Assembly (NCBI GenBank): GCA_016930365.1
Contig: JAFGGY010000112.1
Span: forward strand, 1-34,148
Source: Prolixibacteraceae bacterium
Lineage (GTDB): Bacteria > Bacteroidota > Bacteroidia > Bacteroidales > Prolixibacteraceae
DNA: 34,148 nt
Direction of reading: 5' to 3'
Positions 8,319 through 19,257 of the stretch are shown piece after piece. Made by a program: the position numbers and the translations under genes. The notes under the pieces are model-generated. The model searched no databases and had not been told where the DNA came from. It worked only from the letters and a program-made list of their open reading frames with translations. How positions within the stretch are numbered: position 1 is the first letter of the stretch; the number at the start of each line of letters is the position of its first letter.

Positions 8319-10694
8319 ATGAAATATAATTATATTTACTTAATTCTATTTATCTGTACGTTGCTTTTTACAACTAATTCTTATGCGCAAATCGAAGATA
8401 TTAAGGTTGGGACAAGCAACCGAAAGATGTTGGTTTATGCTCCTCCACAAATAGAGGAAGACCGGCCATTGTTGCTTTCACTGCATGGTATGAACCAGGA
8501 TATTTATTACCAGCAAAATCAAACCCAATGGGAAACAATTGCAAAAGCCAACAACTTTGTGCTTGTGTACCCGGGCGGGATAAACAACTCATGGGATATT
8601 TCCGGTACAAGGGATACCGATTTTATCCTGGCAATAATCGACGAAATGTATAATCGATATGGCATCGATCGCGATCGGGTTTACCTCTCGGGCTTCTCAA
8701 TGGGCGGAATGATGACCTACCATGCCGCAACAAAAATTGCCGATAAAATTGCAGCTTATGCTCCGGTTAGTGGTTACCTGATGGGAGGCCCCAATACAAA
8801 TAGTTCCCGCCCTATCCCTATTATTCATACCCATGGCACTGCCGACGATGTGGTGCCTTTCAGTGGCGTTCAAACTTGTTTGGATGCCTGGATAAAAAGG
8901 AATGATTGTCCGGAAGCACCTGTTGTAACCCAACCTTACCCGGCCAATAAGCCGTCATCGAGCGGTACAAAGTATTACTGGGGAAAAGGTGCCGATAGTG
9001 TCGAAGTGGTTTTAATGCGCATAGAGGGCACAGGCCACTGGCACTCAATTAACCCAAATGGTGTAAATACAAGCCAGGAAATCTGGAATTTTTGTAAGAA
9101 ATATTCGTTAGACTGGGGTATTCCAAAGGTGGAACTTGCCTTGGTAACCGAAGAAAATCCAAAACAAGTAAATGTCGATTTTAATCTACCTGTTAAGGAA
9201 GACGATGATTACCAGGGTTTTGTTGTGAGTGTTGACGGTCAGGTTGCTGAAATTTCAAATGTAGTTCAAATAGATTCTACTCGTTTGGTAATCAGTCTTT
9301 CCGATAGTGTTAAAAATAGCAATGATGTAGTGCTGACTTATAACAATGGTAATGTAGAATCAATTTATGGTAAGGTTCTGGCCTCCATAGAAAATTTGTG
9401 GGTCGAAAACCTTCTTTATGGTGCTTCACCAAGGCTCACCGGGGTTGCTACAAACGAAACCGGTGATACGCTTTTTGTTTCCTTCAACAAGGAAATACAA
9501 TTGCCAATGGGTGATTCAATTTTGATGCTAATTGCCGAAAACGATGAAATTATTGACATACCGTTGAATCAGCCTTCTTTTTATAAAAACGATTCCACAT
9601 CCCTGGTTTTCGCAATAAATCAACCGGTTTATGCCGATTATAATTTATCGCTTGCTTATTCGGTCGATAAAATTTTTGCAGTTGACAACGGGATGTTAAA
9701 ACCATTTTCGAATTACCCTGTAACCAATAATGCCAAAGGGTTGCCGGTTCAAATTATTGACGGGCTCACTGGGGCTGATGGGCTGACCCTTATTTTGAAT
9801 TTCTCAAAATCAATGGCTTTGCTTGAAAATCAATTGGGGTATTTTACACTAAAAGTTAATGACAGTGAAGTACCGATTGATAATTTTTCGGTTTACAACA
9901 ACAAAATAAACTTTGTATTGGCCAGCAGCTTACATTATGGCGAAACCCTTTTGGTTAGTTATACTCCCGGCGATGTTACCGCTGCTGATGGAGGGCCGTT
10001 AGAGGTTTTTAGCAACATTGAGGTTGAAAATAGGCTAAATGCCCCTTCGTGGATTAATGTGCCGGGGAAAATTGAAGCTGAAAATTATACGCTTCAGCAT
10101 GGCACCGATACCGAACAAACCGGCGATACAGGCGGTGGAACAAACGTTGGCTGGATTGAAGACGGCGACTGGCTCGAATATGCCATCGAGAATATTAGTT
10201 CGGAAACTGAATACATGGTTACTTTCAGGGTGGCATCGCCCAATACCGGCGGAAGACTTAGTTACGCTATTGATGGTGAAGAACAAGGGCTGATTAATAT
10301 TCCAAATACTGGAAATTGGCAAAGTTACCGGTCGGTTGATGCAACCCTGACCATACCCGGTGGTAAACATTATCTGGAATTAAAAGCTCTGAAAGGAGGT
10401 TTTAATATCAATTACCTCAACGTGTATGAAGATAAAACCGGGAAAGAGATTTATAACGATAATACATTTGCAATTTATCCCAATCCCGTTAAAAATGAGT
10501 TATTTATAACTGCAAACGGGTTTGGCCATAACAAAGTTGAGATATTTAATGAACAGGAAAAATTAGTGTTGGGCAGGGCTACAAATGGCGAAGAACATCT
10601 AAATATTCAACTTAACCTGGTTCGGGGAGTGTATGTCGTAAAATTATCGAATGATAACCGGTCTCTGGTTCAGAAAATCGTTGTTGAAAATTAA
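8319..10694 (+). CDS. CE1/LpqC-type secreted esterase with SWM-like repeats, CBM6 and T9SS signal
   Basis: Alpha/beta-hydrolase of the feruloyl/acetyl-xylan esterase and PHB-depolymerase-like group. It probably removes feruloyl or acetyl groups from hemicellulose outside the cell. A type I signal peptide ends near 'NSYAQ' (residue 24). The hydrolase occupies residues about 28-262. The likely triad is S127 ('GFSMGGMM'), D176 or D177 ('HGTADDVVPF') and H240 ('GTGHWHS'). Residues about 273-570 hold three SWM-like repeats. Residues 582-702 are a CBM6 ('KIEAENYTLQHG', 'EDGDWLEYA'). Residues 716-791 are a T9SS sorting domain ('AIYPNPVKN'). The 519-residue tail aligns throughout with that of the GH5 gene. 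A feruloyl esterase would fit the proposed substrate, but acetyl esterase is equally possible from sequence. Confidence 0.84.
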   Translation: MKYNYIYLILFICTLLFTTNSYAQIEDIKVGTSNRKMLVYAPPQIEEDRPLLLSLHGMNQDIYYQQNQTQWETIAKANNFVLVYPGGINNSWDISGTRDTDFILAIIDEMYNRYGIDRDRVYLSGFSMGGMMTYHAATKIADKIAAYAPVSGYLMGGPNTNSSRPIPIIHTHGTADDVVPFSGVQTCLDAWIKRNDCPEAPVVTQPYPANKPSSSGTKYYWGKGADSVEVVLMRIEGTGHWHSINPNGVNTSQEIWNFCKKYSLDWGIPKVELALVTEENPKQVNVDFNLPVKEDDDYQGFVVSVDGQVAEISNVVQIDSTRLVISLSDSVKNSNDVVLTYNNGNVESIYGKVLASIENLWVENLLYGASPRLTGVATNETGDTLFVSFNKEIQLPMGDSILMLIAENDEIIDIPLNQPSFYKNDSTSLVFAINQPVYADYNLSLAYSVDKIFAVDNGMLKPFSNYPVTNNAKGLPVQIIDGLTGADGLTLILNFSKSMALLENQLGYFTLKVNDSEVPIDNFSVYNNKINFVLASSLHYGETLLVSYTPGDVTAADGGPLEVFSNIEVENRLNAPSWINVPGKIEAENYTLQHGTDTEQTGDTGGGTNVGWIEDGDWLEYAIENISSETEYMVTFRVASPNTGGRLSYAIDGEEQGLINIPNTGNWQSYRSVDATLTIPGGKHYLELKALKGGFNINYLNVYEDKTGKEIYNDNTFAIYPNPVKNELFITANGFGHNKVEIFNEQEKLVLGRATNGEEHLNIQLNLVRGVYVVKLSNDNRSLVQKIVVEN

Positions 10695-10706
10695 AGGTTA
10701 AAGAGC

Positions 10707-12137
10707 ATGAATAAAGAAACTCAAGGTTTTTTAATTATCGGCTTTCTTATGATGATGGCTTCTGTGTTTAATGCATGTTCTGTTCGTTCATCGAATAAAA
10801 CTCAGCAGTTAAAGCCCCGATTAGTGGTTTTAACCGATATTGCTCCGAATAATGTTGAACCAGACGATATGGAATCCTTAATCCGTTTGCTTGTTCATGC
10901 CGATCAATTTGAGGTTGAAGCACTCATTGCTACCACCGGCTGGAGCAATATCGGTGGCAACGAACGTATCGATCTTATTCATGATGCATTAGATGCGTAC
11001 GAAAAAGATTTGCCCAATTTAAAAAAACGGTCTGGTCAGCTTGAATTTGATGATGATGAATCGAAACAGCGCATCGGTTACTGGCCAAGTGTCGATTATT
11101 TACGATCACGAACAGTTTTGGGAAGTACAAAAATGGGGATGGAACACATTGGCGAGGGCAACAATTCAAAGGGTAGTAACCTTATTGTTGAAATGGCCGA
11201 TGAAAACGACGATCGTCCGGTTTGGATTGCTGTGTGGGGCGGTGGCAATACATTCGCACAGGCAATTTGGAAGGTTCAACATGAACGCTCACAACAGGAA
11301 TTCACGGATTTTCTTCATAAATTCCGTGTTTATACCATTACCGATCAGGATCGGCCATGGTCAAGTGGTGATACGATTAGCTATGCCATCAGTTCACATC
11401 AATGGATGAGGAAATTTGGGAAGGACCTTCTTTTCTTTTGGGATGAATGTGCCTGGAAACATCAAAACAATACGGGTAAAAACAATTGGCACCAATATGC
11501 GCAACACATTCAAGGCCATGGCAACCTCGGTGCTTTGTACCCCAAATATAAATGGGGTGTCGAAGGCGATACTCCCTCTTTTATGCACCTTATGCCAAAT
11601 GGTTTGTCTAACCCCAATATCCCTGCACAGGTTAGCTGGAGTGGATATTTTGAATTTAACATGGGGCGAGATAGCCTAACGCATGCTTACACGAATTATA
11701 TAGGTGAACCTTACAATATTAGCACCCGCTATTTTGAATATTTCTACCCGGCAATGTTCAACAATTTTGCCGCGCGAATGGATTGGGCTAAAAACGGCAA
11801 GGGAAATATTAATCCAGTTGTTCTGATTGATGATGATGCCACAAAAAGTGCAATTGACATACAGTGCGAAGCTGGTTCCAAGGTAGTATTCGATGCTTCA
11901 AAATCGTACGATCCAGATGATGACAAATTAACTTTTAATTGGTGGGTTCTGCCTGAAGCCGGCTCCTATAATGGCGATGTTAAAATGATGGATGCTGATA
12001 CTGAAAAAGCAACTGTTTTCATACCTTCAGGTGCACAGGGGACGAAAATTCATGTGATTTGTGAAGTTGCCGACAATGGGGAGCCTGCTTTAACAAGTTA
12101 TCGAAGAATAATTATTGAAGCAAAAAGCATTAATTAA
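10707..12137 (+). CDS. DUF1593 / Sde182-like nucleoside-hydrolase-fold lipoprotein
   Basis: Predicted outer-membrane or periplasmic lipoprotein: the signal peptide ends in 'SVFNAC', lipidated at C24. Residues about 36-330 match the DUF1593 family (cellulose-binding Sde182 type), which has a nucleoside-hydrolase-like fold. The N-terminal acidic stretch 'TDIAPNNVEPDDMESL' sits where nucleoside hydrolases bind calcium. Residues about 370-476 form a C-terminal Ig-like domain ('VFDASKSYDPDDDKLTFNWW'), as in Sde182. The start is supported by a purine-rich 'aaaggttaaagagc' just upstream. Proteins of this family recur in hemicellulose loci, but I know of no established reaction. A role in cleaving or binding an N- or O-glycosidic pentose is conceivable. 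The gene lies 12 bases after the esterase and is surely part of the operon. Confidence 0.82.
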   Translation: MNKETQGFLIIGFLMMMASVFNACSVRSSNKTQQLKPRLVVLTDIAPNNVEPDDMESLIRLLVHADQFEVEALIATTGWSNIGGNERIDLIHDALDAYEKDLPNLKKRSGQLEFDDDESKQRIGYWPSVDYLRSRTVLGSTKMGMEHIGEGNNSKGSNLIVEMADENDDRPVWIAVWGGGNTFAQAIWKVQHERSQQEFTDFLHKFRVYTITDQDRPWSSGDTISYAISSHQWMRKFGKDLLFFWDECAWKHQNNTGKNNWHQYAQHIQGHGNLGALYPKYKWGVEGDTPSFMHLMPNGLSNPNIPAQVSWSGYFEFNMGRDSLTHAYTNYIGEPYNISTRYFEYFYPAMFNNFAARMDWAKNGKGNINPVVLIDDDATKSAIDIQCEAGSKVVFDASKSYDPDDDKLTFNWWVLPEAGSYNGDVKMMDADTEKATVFIPSGAQGTKIHVICEVADNGEPALTSYRRIIIEAKSIN

Positions 12138-12174
12138 CTATACATTAAAATATTTATAATATAAATCTAAAGTA

Positions 12175-14211
12175 ATGAGAAGTAAAACAAAGTTGGCGTT
12201 TATAATTTTATTATTTGCCGTTTTCAATTTAATGGGCTCGCTTCATTTAATGGCACAAACGGTATGGGTTGATGAATTAGATTTAAGTACAATGACGCAA
12301 GGATATGGAGTTCCTTCGAAGAATAAATCGCTTGATGGTAATATCCTTACAATAGCCGGCGAAAAATTTGACCGGGGGGTAGGCACGCATGCCGAAAGCC
12401 TTTTAACCATATTGCTCAATGGCAAAGCAACAACGTTTAATGCCAGGGTTGGGATTGATGATGAAGTTAAAGGGCAACAGCCGGCTGCTGAATTTATTGT
12501 TATGGGCGATGGCGAAAAGTTATGGTCAAGTGGTATTATGCGCATTGGCGAAAAAGCTAAATCCTGCTCCGTTTCATTAGCAGGGGTTCAAAAACTTCAA
12601 TTGATTGTTAGCGATGGGGGTAATGGAAATTATTACGATCATGTAAACTGGGCAAATGCACGTATTGAAACCAAAGGTGCAACTACATTCGAAACGTATA
12701 ATCCTATCGTTAGCGAACCTTATATCCTGACTCCGCCGCCACCGGCTGAACCCCGTATTAATAGTGCGAAGGTTTTTGGTGTTCGCCCGGGTTCGCCTTT
12801 TCAATTTAAAGTTCCAGCCACAGGCGTTCGCCCTATGAAATTTTCAGCATCAAACCTTCCAAAAGGGTTGGAAATTGATAAAGAAAGTGGTCTGATTACT
12901 GGTAAAATAAACACTAAGGGAACTTACATTGTAACCTTGAAAGCTAAAAATGCGAAAGGTGAAGCGAAAAAAGAATTGCGTATTGAATGTGGCGATAAAA
13001 TTGCCCTTACACCACAAATGGGATGGAACAGCTGGAACTGTTTTGCACAGGAGGTATCTGCCGATAAAGTTAAAAGAGCTGCAAATGCAATGGTGGAGAG
13101 CGGACTTATTAACCATGGATGGACGTATATTAATATTGATGATTTTTGGAATAATCACCGCGATTCGGATGATCCGTCATTGCAGGGTGAATTGCGCGAT
13201 GCAGATGGCCGTATGAATACAAATGAAAGGTTCGGGGACATGAAAGAACTGGTAGATTATGTACATGATCTTGGCCTTAAAATTGGACTATATTCGAGTC
13301 CCGGTCCCTGGTCATGTGGCGGTTGTGCTGGTAGTTTTGGACATGAAGAACAAGATGCAAAAACTTTTTCTGAATGGGGGTTCGATTACCTAAAGTACGA
13401 TTGGTGTAGTTATGGAAATGTAATTGATGGCTTGCCTGATAACGATCCATATAAGGTTTCATCCTTATCATATAATGGGGGAGGTGAGCTCGAAACAGCC
13501 AAAAAACCATTTGAAATTATGGGTGAATATCTCCGTGAACAACCGAGAGACATTGTTTATAGTATTTGTCAGTACGGTATGTCTGATGTATGGAAATGGG
13601 GCGGTTCTGTTGGTGGAAACAGCTGGCGTACCACAAACGACATTACCGATACCTGGAAAAGTGTAAGTGGGATTGCTTTGGATCACGAAAAATCAGCTCC
13701 ATGGTCCAAGCCCGGAAACTGGAATGATCCCGATATGCTTGTAATTGGCCATGTGGGCTGGGGAAATACGCATCCCAGCAAGCTTAAACCCGACGAGCAA
13801 TACTTGCATATGAGCTTGTGGAGTTTGTTTGCTGCACCGCTATTGATTGGCTGCGATATGGAAAAACTCGATGATTTTACTTTAAACCTGTTAACTAACG
13901 ATGAGGTAATAGCCGTGAACCAGGATCCCCTGGGACAACAAGCAACATGTGTCCATACCATTGGCGATTTGCGCATTTACGTTAAAGAACTTGAAGATGG
14001 AAGCCGGGCCGTTGGTTTTTGTAACTTTGGTTTAGATATTCTTGATATCGCTTATAATGAATTTAATAAGCTGGGCATCGACGGAGAACAAACAGTGCGT
14101 GATCTTTGGAGGCAAAAAGATGTAGCAAATATCAAAACAGCGAAAGATGATCTGTCACTGAAAGTACCTGCACACGGCGTGCTTTTATATAAATTCACCC
14201 AGGCAAGATAA
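12175..14211 (+). CDS. NPCBM-GH27 alpha-galactosidase-like protein
   Basis: Predicted retaining alpha-D-galactosidase. A type I signal peptide ends near 'HLMAQ' (residue 28). Residues about 29-165 are an NPCBM domain in the normal order ('GVGTHAES' early, 'DGGNGNYYDHVNWA' late). Residues about 195-270 are an Ig-like putative domain. The GH27 barrel begins at 'TPQMGWNSWNCF' (residue 279), with nucleophile D409 ('LKYDWCSYG') and acid/base D489 ('WRTTNDI'). Residues about 600-678 are the usual C-terminal sandwich. D322-D323 in 'NIDDFW' keeps the acidic pair typical of alpha-galactosidases, unlike the second GH27 of the operon. Gaps are 37 bases upstream and 42 downstream, the widest within the CAZyme block. 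beta-L-arabinopyranosidase activity is less likely here but not excluded. Confidence 0.88.
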   Translation: MRSKTKLAFIILLFAVFNLMGSLHLMAQTVWVDELDLSTMTQGYGVPSKNKSLDGNILTIAGEKFDRGVGTHAESLLTILLNGKATTFNARVGIDDEVKGQQPAAEFIVMGDGEKLWSSGIMRIGEKAKSCSVSLAGVQKLQLIVSDGGNGNYYDHVNWANARIETKGATTFETYNPIVSEPYILTPPPPAEPRINSAKVFGVRPGSPFQFKVPATGVRPMKFSASNLPKGLEIDKESGLITGKINTKGTYIVTLKAKNAKGEAKKELRIECGDKIALTPQMGWNSWNCFAQEVSADKVKRAANAMVESGLINHGWTYINIDDFWNNHRDSDDPSLQGELRDADGRMNTNERFGDMKELVDYVHDLGLKIGLYSSPGPWSCGGCAGSFGHEEQDAKTFSEWGFDYLKYDWCSYGNVIDGLPDNDPYKVSSLSYNGGGELETAKKPFEIMGEYLREQPRDIVYSICQYGMSDVWKWGGSVGGNSWRTTNDITDTWKSVSGIALDHEKSAPWSKPGNWNDPDMLVIGHVGWGNTHPSKLKPDEQYLHMSLWSLFAAPLLIGCDMEKLDDFTLNLLTNDEVIAVNQDPLGQQATCVHTIGDLRIYVKELEDGSRAVGFCNFGLDILDIAYNEFNKLGIDGEQTVRDLWRQKDVANIKTAKDDLSLKVPAHGVLLYKFTQAR

Positions 14212-17436
<3,225 letters not shown>

Positions 17437-17447
17437 CTATATACAAA

Positions 17448-19238
17448 ATGAGATATTTTAAAATCATAGCATTATCGACTCTGCTGTTTATTGGTGGGGC
17501 ATGTTCACAAGATGATACGCCTTCATACTGGAAATTTTCACCAACGCCCCCGCTGGGGTGGAACAGTTGGGATATTTTTGGGACTACGGTTACCGAAAAG
17601 CAAATTAAGGAACAGGCCGATGCTATGGCCGAGCACCTTTTGCCTGCCGGTTATAAATATCTTACTGTCGATATACAGTGGTACGAACCCAATGCAAGCG
17701 GGCATTATTATAACCCAAATGCCGTTTTAACCATGGACGAATTTGGCCGTTTGACCCCTGCACTCAACCGTTTTCCCTCGGCAGCCGGGGGAAAGGGCTT
17801 TAAACCCTTGGCCGATTATGTTCATTCAAAAGGTTTAAAATTTGGCATCCACATTATGCGGGGCATCCCTAAGCAGGCGGTTGAAAAGAATACCCCTGTT
17901 TTTGGCACAAAGGTAAATGCAGCGGATATTGCACTCACAAACTCTACCTGCCCTTGGAATCCCGATATGTACGGCGTTGATGCTACAAAGCCCGAAGGAC
18001 AGGAATATTACAATTCTATCATCGGGATGTATGCCGACTGGGGTGTTGATTACATTAAAGTTGACGACATATCGCGCCCTTACAACGATATACAGAAAGC
18101 CGAGATTGAAGCCATTCGCATGGCAATCGATGCCACAGGCCGTCCTATTTTGCTGAGCTTATCGCCGGGTGCTACACCACTCGAAGCCGGCGAACATGTA
18201 ATGAATAATGCCAATCTTTGGCGCATTACCGATGATTTCTGGGACAGCTGGGGCTTACTTAAGGGCATGTTCGAGAGGGTCGATGCCTGGACTCCATACC
18301 GTGGTGCCGGTCATTTCCCCGATGCCGATATGTTGCCAATCGGGATCATTGATTTCGACCGCCCGACAAAATTCACCAAAGACGAACATTACACCCTTAT
18401 GAGCCTTTGGGCAATTGGGCGTTCACCGCTTATCTTTGGTGGCGACATGACCCACCTCGATGCTTTTACAAAAGAAATGCTTACCAACCCCGAAATGCTG
18501 AAGGTTAATCAGAATAGCATCAACAACAGGCAAATTTCGCGCGAGCAAAACCTGATCGTATGGGCTGCTGATATCCCTAAAAGCAACGATAAATATGTGG
18601 CATTGTTTAACGCTCAAAGCAAAGGCGACAACATCGATTTCTCGCATGCCGATTATGCCAGCCCGGTTATTGCCGGAAATGGCAGTTCACAGGAAGTGAA
18701 TGTGTCGGTAAAAGGTGGCAAGCGCCTGGTGCTTTTTGTAAACGATGGGGGCAACGGGGCCGACTGGGATCATGTAATTTGGGTCGATCCGGTTTTGCAT
18801 GGAACAAATGGCGACCTAAAGCTTACCGATCTGGAGTGGATTGCTGCATCGTCGGGGTGGGGCAATGCTCAGGTTGACCGCACTTGCGATGGTAAGCCCC
18901 TGGTTGTCGATGGACAACCGGTTACAGGCATTGGTACCCATGCCTCATCGGTCATAATTTACGATTTGCCCGAAGGGTACGAATCGTTCTCGGCCAAAGG
19001 GGTGGTAACCCAAGATCGCGGTTCGGTTGTGTTTGGCGTATTGGTCGATGAAGGTTTAATTGATATGCCCGACAAAAACATCGTAAAAGTGAATTTTAAT
19101 GATATCGGTATAACGGGAAAAGCCAGGGTTTTCGACCTTTGGAGCCATAAAGAAGTGGGTGTTTTCAGCGAAGAATTTAGTCGCAACCTCCCACAACACG
19201 GGGCAGGCCTGTACAGGGTGAGCCCGGTAAAGGAGTAA
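17448..19238 (+). CDS. GH27 lipoprotein with nested, permuted NPCBM; candidate beta-L-arabinopyranosidase
   Basis: Lipoprotein: the signal ends 'FIGGAC' with C19 followed by 'SQDD', an acidic stretch resembling Bacteroidota surface-export signals. The GH27 barrel runs from 'PPLGWNSWDIF' (residue 34) to about 370, with nucleophile D206 ('YIKVDDIS') and acid/base D263 ('RITDDFWDSW'). At the sugar O6 position it has 'TVDIQW' (I76) where the other GH27 has Asp. As I recall, an Ile at this position marks the beta-L-arabinopyranosidase of Streptomyces avermitilis. The C-terminal sandwich (about 380-596) is interrupted at about 400-537 by an NPCBM-like domain whose two halves are in reversed order. 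It sits 11 bases after GH2 and 19 before GH95. GH27 is certain; the arabinopyranosidase call is inference. Confidence 0.86.
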   Translation: MRYFKIIALSTLLFIGGACSQDDTPSYWKFSPTPPLGWNSWDIFGTTVTEKQIKEQADAMAEHLLPAGYKYLTVDIQWYEPNASGHYYNPNAVLTMDEFGRLTPALNRFPSAAGGKGFKPLADYVHSKGLKFGIHIMRGIPKQAVEKNTPVFGTKVNAADIALTNSTCPWNPDMYGVDATKPEGQEYYNSIIGMYADWGVDYIKVDDISRPYNDIQKAEIEAIRMAIDATGRPILLSLSPGATPLEAGEHVMNNANLWRITDDFWDSWGLLKGMFERVDAWTPYRGAGHFPDADMLPIGIIDFDRPTKFTKDEHYTLMSLWAIGRSPLIFGGDMTHLDAFTKEMLTNPEMLKVNQNSINNRQISREQNLIVWAADIPKSNDKYVALFNAQSKGDNIDFSHADYASPVIAGNGSSQEVNVSVKGGKRLVLFVNDGGNGADWDHVIWVDPVLHGTNGDLKLTDLEWIAASSGWGNAQVDRTCDGKPLVVDGQPVTGIGTHASSVIIYDLPEGYESFSAKGVVTQDRGSVVFGVLVDEGLIDMPDKNIVKVNFNDIGITGKARVFDLWSHKEVGVFSEEFSRNLPQHGAGLYRVSPVKE

Positions 19239-19257
19239 TGAACTGTTTTTTATTTGT

